Assembly: GCF_004309355.1 (NCBI RefSeq)
Contig: NZ_BJCC01000031.1
Span: 117,375 to 181,374 of the forward strand
Direction: 5' to 3'
DNA: 64,000 bases
Origin: Enterococcus florum
GTDB lineage: Bacteria; Bacillota; Bacilli; Lactobacillales; Enterococcaceae
Shown: positions 41,980-51,023 of the stretch, piece after piece
Layout of the letters: every line of letters starts with the position of its first letter
Numbering within the stretch: position 1 is the stretch's first letter
Program-made: the position numbers and the translations under genes
The notes under the pieces: generated by a model
The model's database searches: none
What the model was told of the DNA's origin: nothing
What the model saw: only the letters and a program-made list of their open reading frames with translations

Positions 41980-44073
41980 ATGAAAAAAAGTACATGGGGG
42001 CTTTGTGTGGCTGCCTTCAGTATTTTAACTGTTCACAGTTTGTATGGAGAAAAACTTAAAGCCGATGATTCTGCAGCAGGTGCCCCGGTAGAGGTGGCTG
42101 GAGAAGCGGAGGCTCCGAATTCAACAGGAGAATCGGTCAATCAAATCGAAGTTCCGATCGTTACTCCAGAACCAGCTCCGGCACCAGAACCTGCACCAGC
42201 AGTCCCGCCGGTCGCAGTACCAGAATCAAGTACAATTGTAGAAACGCCGCCCAACAAGGAACCGACTTCTTCATCAGAAGATCCAGGAGAAAGTCAAACC
42301 AGCGCTACACAGAGCTCTAGCAGTACGTCTTCTACGAGTAGCAACTCAAGCTCCAGTGCAACACGGCCAACATCGTCGAGTTCGTCTGGTACATCAAGTA
42401 CCTCTAATTCAGGGTCATCGTCGAGTTCAAGTTCGTCAACAGGGTCTTCTTCAACTTCGACTAGCAAACCTGGGACTGCATCGAGCGATTCTAAAGGGCA
42501 GACTAATCAGAGCTCAAGTGGTTCTAACAGTCAAATCAAACCAAGCAACCCACCCTCTGTAAATGTGAACTCGTCATTGCCGACGTTCTCAAATCCGAGG
42601 AATTCCGCACTGCCAGATGTGAATGATGTTGAATTAGATGAATCATTTTTAGTCAGTGAAGTCGCAGAATCTGATTTGAACAGCTTTGAACTGCCGCTGC
42701 TGCAATCCTTCGAGGATAAAAATCGAGCATTGCTGATTTATGAAGGAATCAAGCAGGTTGGCGCAGAGAAGGTACTGGATAAGGAAAGTGATGAAAAGGA
42801 AAAGCAAGACATCACAAATGTAGAAGAGCTGATCGACTACTTAACGTATCAGCTGTTCGACCAAAGCTATGATCAGGTCAAACAGCAAGAGGTTGCTTTT
42901 GAAGAGAAGCAGCCAGGGGACTTGTTGTATCAAGAAGGTAAATTGATCGGTATGTACTTAGGTGATGAGTACTACTTGAACGTGGAAGAACAACAGGTGT
43001 TTGTAGAGGATTTCTCAGAGCTCAAGGAAGAAAAACTTTCTGCCAAGCAGATGACCGATTTGACACCGACCGATTATGGAAAAACGGTTGAAAAAGCTTA
43101 TCCTGCTTCCATGGACTACCGCGCAAATGAACAGACACAAGCCTTCATTGACAAGATATCAGATCAGGCACAGGAACTTGGTTTGAAATATGATGTATTT
43201 GCTTCGGTGATGATCGCGCAAGCAATCTTGGAGAGCGCCTCAGGAACTAGCGGTTTATCTGTAGCACCGCATTACAATTTATTTGGAATCAAAGGTAGTT
43301 TCCAAGGAAGCTCAGTCAGTATGTCGACCCAAGAGGATCGTGGATCAGGCGACATGTACACGACCACCTCGGCTTTCAGAAGCTATCCTAGCTACGGAGA
43401 ATCATTAGGAGATTACGTGACCTTGCTGCGTGGGGGCGTTCAGGGCAATGATGACTTCTATACTGGAGCATGGCGCTCAAAAGCAAAAAACTATTTGAGA
43501 GCCGCAGATTTCTTGACTGGAAAATATGCTACAGACAGCTCATATAATCGGAAATTGAGTTCTTTGATCGCCGTTTATCATTTAACGGAATACGATATTC
43601 CAAGAAGTGTTACCGGTACAGGAACTGAAACAAGCGCGATTTTACAAGGAAAAGAAAATATCCCAGAAGTATATCGCAAAGCGATGAAGTATCCTGATTA
43701 CAATGGTAAGAATTACAACACATCTGGTTCTTATCCAGTTGGGCAATGCACTTGGTATGCTTTCAACCGAGTTGCACAGCTTGGAAAACGAGTAGATGAT
43801 TTCATGGGCAATGGTGGTGAATGGGGAACTAAAGGTAGAAGTCTCGGCTACAAGGTAAGCAGTACACCAAAAGCTGGATGGCTGATCTCCTTCTCTCCAG
43901 GAACTGCGGGCTCAGATCCTCGCTATGGACATGTGGCTTTTGTTGAAGCGGTTGGGCCAGATGGCATTCTGATCTCGGAAGGGAACGTGGTTGGGGGAAC
44001 TACGATTTCATACCGGGTGATCGGGAATGAGTTGGCAAAATCAAACTTAGTCTCTTATATTGAGCCTAAGTAG
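41980..44073 (+). CDS. Secreted peptidoglycan hydrolase: glucosaminidase domain plus CHAP domain
   Basis: 697 residues from the ATG at 41980 with AGGAGG 6 bases upstream. A signal sequence (about 1-28, cut near KLKA) leads to a P/E/A-rich part and a serine/threonine-rich linker (about 100-185). Residues about 270-385 hold an unassigned region including PGDLLYQEGKLIGMYLGDEY, like a piece of NlpC/P60. About 395-550 is a glucosaminidase/LytG-type domain (catalytic Glu in AQAILESASGTSG, YNLFGIKG). About 590-697 is a CHAP amidase/endopeptidase domain with Cys in GQCTWYAFNR and His in YGHVAFVEAVG. No sortase signal. First gene of a four-gene envelope locus. Confidence 0.85.
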   Translation: MKKSTWGLCVAAFSILTVHSLYGEKLKADDSAAGAPVEVAGEAEAPNSTGESVNQIEVPIVTPEPAPAPEPAPAVPPVAVPESSTIVETPPNKEPTSSSEDPGESQTSATQSSSSTSSTSSNSSSSATRPTSSSSSGTSSTSNSGSSSSSSSSTGSSSTSTSKPGTASSDSKGQTNQSSSGSNSQIKPSNPPSVNVNSSLPTFSNPRNSALPDVNDVELDESFLVSEVAESDLNSFELPLLQSFEDKNRALLIYEGIKQVGAEKVLDKESDEKEKQDITNVEELIDYLTYQLFDQSYDQVKQQEVAFEEKQPGDLLYQEGKLIGMYLGDEYYLNVEEQQVFVEDFSELKEEKLSAKQMTDLTPTDYGKTVEKAYPASMDYRANEQTQAFIDKISDQAQELGLKYDVFASVMIAQAILESASGTSGLSVAPHYNLFGIKGSFQGSSVSMSTQEDRGSGDMYTTTSAFRSYPSYGESLGDYVTLLRGGVQGNDDFYTGAWRSKAKNYLRAADFLTGKYATDSSYNRKLSSLIAVYHLTEYDIPRSVTGTGTETSAILQGKENIPEVYRKAMKYPDYNGKNYNTSGSYPVGQCTWYAFNRVAQLGKRVDDFMGNGGEWGTKGRSLGYKVSSTPKAGWLISFSPGTAGSDPRYGHVAFVEAVGPDGILISEGNVVGGTTISYRVIGNELAKSNLVSYIEPK

Positions 44074-44081
44074 GAGTTTGT

Positions 44082-44594
44082 ATGCAAATGGACCAAGATA
44101 CTTCAATAGACAAATGGATCAAACGATTTTCCTGGGGATTTCTTCTATTAGCAGTTCTTCTTGGGGGGATCGTCATTCGTACACGTTTTATGGTCCATCC
44201 GATTTCGGGAACATCGATGGAGGAAAGTTTACATGATGGGGACCACGTACTGATCGACAAGCAAGGGCGAATCGTTCGCTATGAGACCATTGCTTTTGCG
44301 GTCGAGGGGGAAGAAGACATGTTCGTCAAGCGTGTCATTGGGGTTCCTGGAGATGCGATCATCATTCAAAACGAAACGATGATCATCGATCTGGGAGAAG
44401 AAGACAATTTCAAGGCAACGATACGTGTCGAGCTGACCCCTGAAACAGCCGAGACGCTCGCAGGACAAACCGTGATTCCAAAGGACCAGTATTTTGTCAT
44501 TGGGGATAATACGGATGTTTCCGTAGACAGTCGTTCTTTTGGCTTCGTTGATAAAGCAGAAATAGAAGGGGTCTATCAACTACGTGTGTGGTAA
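44082..44594 (+). CDS. Type I signal peptidase
   Basis: 170 residues. One N-terminal membrane helix (about 17-34), the catalytic serine Ser45 in SGTSMEESL, the general-base lysine Lys83 in FVKRVIGVPGD, and the conserved GDNTDVSVDSRSFG box. It cleaves signal peptides outside the membrane. The start follows the hydrolase stop codon by 8 bases, with GGAG. A dedicated signal peptidase next to a secreted hydrolase suggests a private substrate. The start of the gene for the next membrane protein follows after 30 bases. Confidence 0.9.
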   Translation: MQMDQDTSIDKWIKRFSWGFLLLAVLLGGIVIRTRFMVHPISGTSMEESLHDGDHVLIDKQGRIVRYETIAFAVEGEEDMFVKRVIGVPGDAIIIQNETMIIDLGEEDNFKATIRVELTPETAETLAGQTVIPKDQYFVIGDNTDVSVDSRSFGFVDKAEIEGVYQLRVW

Positions 44595-44624
44595 AAAAAG
44601 ATGAGAAACTAGAGGTGAAGAATA

Positions 44625-45395
44625 GTGTTTGTCCTGAATGTTGTGAATGCCGTGATTTTGGCCGTGGTTTTAGGAATTGTGATTTATCGCTTGATCATCC
44701 AATTTCAAGTGAGCCGAGTGGAAAAAACGGAGTATTCTGATTCAAAGTTCCAAAAAAAGCTTCATGTGTTTAAACAAATCACCAGTCAAAAGCATGTCGC
44801 TTTTTTATTGGGATTATGCCTGGCAATAGGGGTCAGTCTACTGTTGGTAACAGTCAACCTCTTTCAGCTAAATCAAACAGTGGATTCAATGAAAGAGCAG
44901 ACCAGTCTTTTAGATGAAGAAATACAACGTTTGAGCAATCAGCAAGAAGAGTTGATCACAAAGATCCCGATCAAGGATTATCCAAAAGAAGGAATCGATC
45001 TGAAGAAGTACGAATGGGATAAGGTTTTTGGAGAAGAACGGCAAGAAGAGCTTCAATTGAAGATCGAGACGGAAATCTCCCAAAAACTCGCTCCTTATTT
45101 TGGATTGTCTCAAGTGATCGTTTCAGTGGATGTACCTACTCAGTCATTGAGTATGTCGCTGACTGGAAGTACGACGGATATTGAAGGAAAAGAAAAAATC
45201 AAAAAAAATGTAGAAGCTTTTGTTAAAGAGGCGAAGGTCATTCCGCGTTTGACACAAGTTCATGTACAAGTCACTTCCGCAGTTGATAAAAAGAATGAGA
45301 CCTTGTATGAAGGCATCTACTTAAGAGAAAAAGATAAAGACGCTTTTAAACGTCAAGAAGAGTCGAAAAAGACGGACAAGGAGGATGAGGATTAG
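44625..45395 (+). CDS. Unknown two-helix membrane protein with coiled coil
   Basis: 256 residues from a GTG start with AGAGGTGA upstream. Residues 1-24 and about 57-80 are hydrophobic helices, leaving a short loop between. Residues about 82-115 are a predicted coiled coil (VDSMKEQTSLLDEEIQRLSN). An unassigned mixed domain spans about 130-230, and the C-terminus is strongly charged (K, E, D). I do not recognise a family. The large domain and the loop lie on opposite or same sides depending on orientation, which cannot be fixed here. Its stop codon overlaps the start of the next gene by one base. Probably the membrane anchor for the coiled-coil protein encoded next. Confidence 0.7.
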   Translation: MFVLNVVNAVILAVVLGIVIYRLIIQFQVSRVEKTEYSDSKFQKKLHVFKQITSQKHVAFLLGLCLAIGVSLLLVTVNLFQLNQTVDSMKEQTSLLDEEIQRLSNQQEELITKIPIKDYPKEGIDLKKYEWDKVFGEERQEELQLKIETEISQKLAPYFGLSQVIVSVDVPTQSLSMSLTGSTTDIEGKEKIKKNVEAFVKEAKVIPRLTQVHVQVTSAVDKKNETLYEGIYLREKDKDAFKRQEESKKTDKEDED

Positions 45396-47119
45396 TGGCA
45401 AAAAAAAGAGAAGGTTGGTTTTTTACGAAAAACATGATGAAAGAAATCGATGGGATTCCTGATGAGATGCTGGATTCAGAGGAGCGAACTGCCCCTGAAG
45501 TCCAAGAAAGTGTCTCTGACAACACGGAAGAACTAGAACAGTTGAAAAAGCAGCTGGAAGAAGCGCAAAAAGGCATGGAAGAAAAACAATCCTCAGCAGA
45601 GGAAGCGGCGTTGAAGGAACAGATCAAAAAGCTGGAAGAGGAGCGGGAAGAACTAAAGAGACATTTAGAATCCGTTTATGTCAGCAAAAATTATACTTCA
45701 AAATTGGAAACAAAATTGCAAGAGCTGGAAGATCAAAAGCAGGAGAATACAGAAACGATCCAAACCCTGCAGAGAGAACTTGAACAGCTGAAAAGCACGA
45801 CTGTATCTGAACTGACAGAAGAGACGCTGAAAAAGAATGCAGCGCTTCAACAGCAACTGGATGAACAGGCTGCAAAATTAGCAGAGTACATGGACCAAAG
45901 TAAAAAATATGAAGAGATCGAGGCTGAATTCGAATCCTTCAGAGAAGCCATGGACAAAGCAGCTGAGGAACACAAAGCGGCACTGGAAAAACTTGAGCAA
46001 GAAAAAGCAGACTTATTAAAAAATGTCGAAGGTGAAAAAGACGAGGCCTTGGAAAAGGCCCAAAGACAAAAACTGCAGGCTGCTCAGACAGCAAGCAACC
46101 TGAAAAAGAGAGTAGAAGAGCTTCAAGATCAGATTAATGAGCTTCCTACCTTGGAAGAGGTTCAGGCGATGCGCTTAAGCAACGAGAGTCTGCAAAAGCA
46201 ATTGGATGAGCAAACGACTCTTTTAGAGGATTATCCGAAACAAAAAGATGCTGCGGTCAACTATGCAGAGGAATGTAAAAACCTGAAAGTACGGCTCACA
46301 GAGTCTCTTGAAAAGAACGAAGCAGGAGATCAGTTTAAAGAAGAGGCGGAACGAACGATTAACCGATTGGAAAACCAAATTAATAAGCTGCAGGAAGCGG
46401 CTAAGGCATCCGAATCTGATTTGCAACAATTGAATGAGGATCTTCAAAATCAGGTGACAGATTTAACCGCGCAATATGAAGCAACAAAGGAACAAAAAGA
46501 GAACCTAAAAAATACTTTGGTAGACTACCAAATACTGAAAGAGGAACATGGACAATTGACTGAAGAAAATAATGAATTGACGACTGAAGCAAGACAATTG
46601 AAGAAAAACGTACAGCAACTTGAAAAACAACTAGCAACTTCTGAAGCCAAACAAGAAGAGTTGACAACGGCGCTTGAAAATGCAAAAGAAGAAAAAGACG
46701 AAATCGTTGAAAAAATGCGCAAAGTAAAAGCGGAATTAAAGGAAAAATCAGATGAACTGATTGTCTTTACAAGAGAAAATCAAGACTTGTTCAAGACCAA
46801 ACGTGAGATGGAAGCTATTCGCAACGAAAATGAAGCGTTGAAAAAGGAAATCGTCGAAGCCAAACAAGACATCGGCGAAGTATTGATCATTGCCAGAAGA
46901 CAAGCGAAAAGCATGGTCGAAACTGCCCAAAAAGAAGCCGAGCATTTAATCAGTACAGCCGAGCTGGAAATGGCTACGATCGGTGAAAAAGCACAAACGA
47001 TCTTGTCCGATGTGGATGAATTGAACCGATCGGTAAAAAATGTGTATGGCAACTGGATCAAGGCAGTAGAACAGCCAGCCGTTGAATGCCCTGCAGAGGA
47101 AGAAGTAGAACAAAAATAA
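45395..47119 (+). CDS. Long cytoplasmic coiled-coil protein with DivIVA-like C-terminal segment
   Basis: 574 residues from a GTG start with AGGAGG upstream. No signal peptide or membrane helix. After a short N-terminus (WFFTKNMMKEIDGIPDEM), residues about 45-490 are almost wholly heptad-like, rich in E, K, Q and L. Residues about 490-555 have regular alanine/isoleucine pattern (ARRQAKSMVETAQKEAEHLI) like the end of DivIVA/GpsB-type or other membrane-associated scaffold proteins. It ends in an acidic tail. Composition strongly suggests a filament or scaffold. It is the last gene of the envelope operon, so a role in placing the hydrolase or membrane partner is plausible but not shown. Confidence 0.7.
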   Translation: MAKKREGWFFTKNMMKEIDGIPDEMLDSEERTAPEVQESVSDNTEELEQLKKQLEEAQKGMEEKQSSAEEAALKEQIKKLEEEREELKRHLESVYVSKNYTSKLETKLQELEDQKQENTETIQTLQRELEQLKSTTVSELTEETLKKNAALQQQLDEQAAKLAEYMDQSKKYEEIEAEFESFREAMDKAAEEHKAALEKLEQEKADLLKNVEGEKDEALEKAQRQKLQAAQTASNLKKRVEELQDQINELPTLEEVQAMRLSNESLQKQLDEQTTLLEDYPKQKDAAVNYAEECKNLKVRLTESLEKNEAGDQFKEEAERTINRLENQINKLQEAAKASESDLQQLNEDLQNQVTDLTAQYEATKEQKENLKNTLVDYQILKEEHGQLTEENNELTTEARQLKKNVQQLEKQLATSEAKQEELTTALENAKEEKDEIVEKMRKVKAELKEKSDELIVFTRENQDLFKTKREMEAIRNENEALKKEIVEAKQDIGEVLIIARRQAKSMVETAQKEAEHLISTAELEMATIGEKAQTILSDVDELNRSVKNVYGNWIKAVEQPAVECPAEEEVEQK

Positions 47120-47121
47120 AC

Positions 47122-47178
47122 AAAAAGAGGATCTTTTCCTATCAGAAGCTGTTTCTGATAAGAAAGGATCCTCTTTTT
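47122..47178 (+). terminator. Terminator of the envelope locus
   Basis: AAAAAGAGGATC at 47122 pairs with GATCCTCTTTTT ending at 47178. Inside the arms is a second hairpin, TATCAGAA / TTTCTGATA. The stem ends in five T. Confidence 0.8.
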
Positions 47179-47252
47179 GGGGATTCAGCTGAATAGGGTC
47201 TTCATTTTCACCAGCAGCGGTGCTAGACTAAAGAAAAACAAGGAGGATCAGC

Positions 47253-48056
47253 ATGAACGTAATCGTTGTAGGGCCAAAAGGAAAAATGGGAAGGGCGATC
47301 ACACGAATTGCAGAGGAACGATCAGATATGACACTACTTGCAGGTGTCGGACCAAAAGGTAGAGCGTACATCGGTCAGGATATTGGGGAAGTGGCTATGT
47401 TAGGAAAATCACTGGGAAAGCCGATCGTGGATGATTTAGAAGCAGTGATCGAGGATTGTGATGTCATCATTGATTTTTCAACGAAAGAGACCGCTCTGCA
47501 GGTGTTAGCATTGGCGAAACAATACCGTACAGCTGTAGTTTGCGGCACCACTGGATTTTCCGAAGAAGAGATGCAGCAGTTCAAAAAGGCTGGCGAACAC
47601 ATTCCAGTACTCTATGCGGCGAATACCTCCAAATTGGTCAATTTGATGAATCAGCTTTTAAAACTGGCGGCTAATACTATCGGAGACCAAACAGATATTG
47701 AAATCGTTGAAATGCATGATCGAACGAAAAAGGATGCACCGAGCGGCACCTCAAAGGAAATGGGCGAAATCATAGCCGAAGAGCTGGGGAAAAAGCTCAA
47801 AAATCTTGCCGTTTACGGGCGTGAAGGCCGCGGCGAAAGAGAAGAAGGAACGATCGGGTATCATTCGATGCGTTTAGGAGATACGCCTAGTAGTCATACT
47901 GTTTATTTTGGCGGTGTCGGCGAACGACTGGAAATCAGCCATCATGCGACGGACTTTAGCTGCTTTGCTTCTGGAGCGTGTGATGCGGCGGTCTATCTAG
48001 CTAAACAACAACCAGGTTTTTATTCTATGGCAGATGTTGTATCTGGAAATTATTAA
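47253..48056 (+). CDS. dapB: 4-hydroxy-tetrahydrodipicolinate reductase
   Basis: Acts in the diaminopimelate/lysine pathway, reducing the cyclic DapA product. 267 residues. NAD(P)-binding motif VVGPKGKMGRAI, CGTTGF, and active-site motif MHDRTKKDAPSGTS. In the common form this reads HHRxKxDAPSGTA; the first (catalytic) His is kept and the second is Asp here. C-terminal GERLEISHHATD and the dimer region are typical. AAGGAGG precedes the ATG. It is not next to dapA and has its own terminator. Whether the pathway is used for lysine only is not visible. Confidence 0.88.
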   Translation: MNVIVVGPKGKMGRAITRIAEERSDMTLLAGVGPKGRAYIGQDIGEVAMLGKSLGKPIVDDLEAVIEDCDVIIDFSTKETALQVLALAKQYRTAVVCGTTGFSEEEMQQFKKAGEHIPVLYAANTSKLVNLMNQLLKLAANTIGDQTDIEIVEMHDRTKKDAPSGTSKEMGEIIAEELGKKLKNLAVYGREGRGEREEGTIGYHSMRLGDTPSSHTVYFGGVGERLEISHHATDFSCFASGACDAAVYLAKQQPGFYSMADVVSGNY

Positions 48057-48074
48057 AGCATTTAACGTAAAAAG

Positions 48075-48127
48075 GACATTAGATGATTTCGACCTCATAG
48101 ACAAGAGGGAAATCATCTAATGTCTTT
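48075..48127. terminator. Bidirectional hairpin between dapB and the M42 aminopeptidase gene
   Basis: GACATTAGATGATTTC pairs over 16 bp with 48109-48124, loop 18 bases, with short T-rich flanks on both sides. Convergent genes share it. Confidence 0.65.
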
Positions 48128-48135
48128 CTTACTGA

Positions 48136-49206
48136 TTAGCCATAAATGATCGTCTCGATAGTACTTTTCGACAAGCCCTTTAGTACTTGAATCAGCATCT
48201 CTCGAGCAGCCTCAAAATCTGCGATACTGAACATGGTTTGATGGGTGTGGATGTAACGACCGCAAACTCCGATAACACTGCTGGGAATCCCTTCATTGGC
48301 TGTGTGGGCCGCCCCCGCATCTGTCCCGCCTCTAGAAACAAAGTATTGATAAGGGATGTGGTGTGTTTGCGCTGTGTCCAATAGATATTCTTTTAATCGC
48401 GGCAGCAAGATCAATCCAGGGTCTTGAATGCGCAGCAGTGTTCCTTCCCCTAAGTGACCAAAGGTTCCGCTTTTAGTGAGTAGATCGTCCGCAGCTGAGC
48501 AATCAACGGCAAAGAATAAATCTGGTTTAAACTTTGTGACCGCTGGTTTTGATCCTCGCAGCCCAACTTCCTCCTGGACGTTTGCACCTGCAATCAAGGT
48601 GTATTCTAAAGTTTCTTCTTTCAACGCCTCTAATGCTTCTAAAACGACGGTACAGCCATAGCGATTATCCCAAGCCTTGCTGATAATGTTTTTTCCATTG
48701 GCGGTTTTGACAGTTTCGACTTGGGGAACGATGGTATCTCCTGGACAAACACCAAACGCAACTGCTTCTTCTAGAGAATCGAAGCCTGCATCAAACAAAA
48801 GATCAGTCACTTTCACTGCACTCTGTCCATCTGTGCCGCGAAGCAAATGCGGCGGTACAGAGGAAGAAATGCAGGGATAATTACCTTTGCCCGTTTTTAG
48901 AGTAAAGCGTTGTGCAGAAACCACATAAGGATTCCACCCTCCGAGGGGCACGACCTTAAACAAACCGCGCGGAGTGATCTCTGTCAGCATAAAACCGACC
49001 TCATCCATATGGGCAGCTACCATCACACGCGGAGCTTCCTCAGAGGTCTTTTTGATCCCAAAGATCCCGCCTAGCCCATCCTGAGCGACTTCATCTACAA
49101 GGGGCGTCATTTTTGCACGCATATACTCCCTGACATCATCTTCAAAGCCGCTGGTCCCCTGCAATTCGGTCAATTCTTTTATTCTTAAAAATGTTTCTTC
49201 TTTCAT
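48136..49206 (-). CDS. M42-family aminopeptidase (glutamyl aminopeptidase-like)
   Basis: 356 residues from the ATG at 49206, which has AGAGGTG 5 bases upstream; an in-frame GTG at 49215 lies in that site. Metal and catalytic motifs of M42 are clear: VAAHMDEVGFM, AWDNRYGC, NVQEEVGLRGS, FAVDCSAAD and SRGGTDAGAAH. Enzymes of this family form large tetrahedral cytoplasmic complexes and trim peptides; lactic relatives are glutamyl/aspartyl aminopeptidases (PepA). Some cellulase-like annotations exist in databases but are misleading. Confidence 0.9.
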   Translation of the reverse strand: MKEETFLRIKELTELQGTSGFEDDVREYMRAKMTPLVDEVAQDGLGGIFGIKKTSEEAPRVMVAAHMDEVGFMLTEITPRGLFKVVPLGGWNPYVVSAQRFTLKTGKGNYPCISSSVPPHLLRGTDGQSAVKVTDLLFDAGFDSLEEAVAFGVCPGDTIVPQVETVKTANGKNIISKAWDNRYGCTVVLEALEALKEETLEYTLIAGANVQEEVGLRGSKPAVTKFKPDLFFAVDCSAADDLLTKSGTFGHLGEGTLLRIQDPGLILLPRLKEYLLDTAQTHHIPYQYFVSRGGTDAGAAHTANEGIPSSVIGVCGRYIHTHQTMFSIADFEAAREMLIQVLKGLSKSTIETIIYG

Positions 49207-49355
49207 CTGCTTCACCTCTTTAATGTAGTCACAAAGGTATTATAACCCTTTTTTAGCAGGTTGTAATGCTTGTGAGCTAATCATTGGCGATCGCACTGAA
49301 AAGGCGTTAAAGTAAAATACGAGTCTCATAACGTTAAGAAAGAAGGAATGCTGCT

Positions 49356-50141
49356 ATGTATACAGATTTAAAAAATCGAACCGCGATCATCACCGGGGGA
49401 TCAAAGGGGATCGGCACCGCCATCTCGAAACGCTTTGGTGAAGAAAAGATGAATGTTGTAGTCAATTACCATTCAGATGAAGCTGGAGCGCAGGAAGCGG
49501 TGGCACAGATCCAGCAGGCTGGTGGAAAAGCGATTGCCGTTCAGGCGGACGTAGGGACAGAAGAAGGCGTTCAAACATTATTGGATGCGGCTGTTCAAAC
49601 ATTTGGCGGAATGGATGTTTGGGTAAACAATGCCGGGATGGAAAATCAAATGCCGACGCATCAGCTTCCGCTTGAGGATTGGAAAAAAGTGGTAGAAGTT
49701 AATTTAACAGGTGTGTTCTTAGGAACCAAAACAGCATTGAATTATTTTCTTTCACAAGAAAAAAAGGGGAACATTATCAACATGTCTTCTGTCCATGAAC
49801 AGATCCCTTGGCCAACATTCGCGCATTACGCGGCTTCAAAGGGAGGCGTTAAGTTATTTTCTGAAACGACTGCCATGGAATATGCCGCTCGAAATATCCG
49901 CATCAACAGCATTGGACCAGGGGCGATCAATACGCCGATCAATGCCCAAAAATTTGCTGATCCGGAAAAGCTGGAAACGACAAGAGGGATGGTTCCGATG
50001 AAGCGCATCGGTGAGCCAAGTGAGGTGGCTGCAGCTGCTGCATGGCTGGCCTCTGACGAATCTAGTTATGTGACCGGAATCACTTTGTTTGTGGATGGCG
50101 GTATGACCTTATATCCTGCTTTTCAGGATGGGAAAGGCTAG
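49356..50141 (+). CDS. Glucose 1-dehydrogenase (short-chain dehydrogenase family)
   Basis: 261 residues, the length of Bacillus glucose dehydrogenase. TGGSKGIGTAISKRF binds the cofactor, NNAGMEN follows, and the catalytic Tyr-Lys pair is in YAASKGG with the preceding serine in NMSSVHEQ. The C-terminal glycine-rich FVDGGMTLYPAF also fits. It oxidises beta-D-glucose to gluconolactone with NAD(P). The next gene, 15 bases on, is a glucose uptake protein; the same pairing occurs in Bacillus (glcU-gdh), which supports the specific call. Confidence 0.85.
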   Translation: MYTDLKNRTAIITGGSKGIGTAISKRFGEEKMNVVVNYHSDEAGAQEAVAQIQQAGGKAIAVQADVGTEEGVQTLLDAAVQTFGGMDVWVNNAGMENQMPTHQLPLEDWKKVVEVNLTGVFLGTKTALNYFLSQEKKGNIINMSSVHEQIPWPTFAHYAASKGGVKLFSETTAMEYAARNIRINSIGPGAINTPINAQKFADPEKLETTRGMVPMKRIGEPSEVAAAAAWLASDESSYVTGITLFVDGGMTLYPAFQDGKG

Positions 50142-50156
50142 AAAGAGGTGTAAGAG

Positions 50157-51008
50157 ATGAATATATTAATTGCATTGCTGCCAGCGATCGGCTGGGGGAT
50201 TCAGCCGCTGATTCTGAAAAAAATCGGAGGGCGGCCAACCAATGAGATTTTAGGAACAGGAATCGGCACATTGCTAGTAGGATTGATCGTCTATTTCTTT
50301 TTCTCCGATCAATCTTTGTCCTTTGGCACATTTATGATCGCTCTGGCCTCTGGAGCCTTTTGGGTTATTGGCCAGACGGGGCAGTTCACTGCGTTTAACC
50401 TGTTGGGAGTTTCACGGACGATGCCGATCTCAACGGGTCTGCAGCTGATCGGCACTTCCCTGATCGGTGTGTTTGCTTTCGGTGAATGGGCTGGAACGAC
50501 CTCGCGCATAATTGGATTCGGCGCCATCGTATTAGTGGTTATCGGAGCTGCATTGACAGCTGTGACTGAAGGGGCTGACTCAAGAGGCGGAACGATGAAG
50601 GGCTTGTTGGTCCTACTGGGGACCAGTGTCGGATACTGGGTCTACAGTGCGCTGCCAAAATTGGTCGATGCTTCTGGTGACGCCATTTTCTTCCCGCAAA
50701 TGTTAGGTATCTTTATCGCTGCTGCGATCTATGTTATTCTTAAACAACCGACAGCTTTCGCCAGCGACAAGAGCTGGAAAGCAGTCATTGTTGGGGTGAT
50801 CTTCAGTATTTCAGCCTTTGCGTACATTTTTTCAGCTCAGGCCAATGGAGTAGCGACCGCTTATGTAATCACTCAACTGAATGTCGTCATTTCAACACTG
50901 GGCGGTATGTTTATTTTGAAAGAAGAAAAAACACCAAAGGAATTTCGCTTCACACTGATTGGATTAGCATTGATCGTTGTGGGTAGTGTGATTACGACAT
51001 TTCTTTAA
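50157..51008 (+). CDS. glcU: Glucose uptake protein, GRP family (GlcU-like)
   Basis: 283 residues with ten hydrophobic helices in the drug/metabolite transporter layout. The first helix has LPAIGWGIQPLILKKIGG, and STGLQLIGTSLIGVFAFGEW is typical of the GRP (glucose/ribose porter) family. Imports unphosphorylated glucose by proton symport; the dehydrogenase encoded just before could oxidise it. AGAGGTG lies before the ATG. Confidence 0.85.
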   Translation: MNILIALLPAIGWGIQPLILKKIGGRPTNEILGTGIGTLLVGLIVYFFFSDQSLSFGTFMIALASGAFWVIGQTGQFTAFNLLGVSRTMPISTGLQLIGTSLIGVFAFGEWAGTTSRIIGFGAIVLVVIGAALTAVTEGADSRGGTMKGLLVLLGTSVGYWVYSALPKLVDASGDAIFFPQMLGIFIAAAIYVILKQPTAFASDKSWKAVIVGVIFSISAFAYIFSAQANGVATAYVITQLNVVISTLGGMFILKEEKTPKEFRFTLIGLALIVVGSVITTFL

Positions 51009-51023
51009 AAGAAAGAGGCATGT

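Noticed and set aside
42340..42540. Tandem repeat array or CRISPR-like region in the hydrolase gene
   Set aside because: It is a serine/threonine-codon-rich linker without regular repeat unit or spacers.
47179..47252. Lysine riboswitch before dapB
   Set aside because: Only about 75 bases between the preceding terminator and the gene, far too short for an L box, and no matching helices seen.
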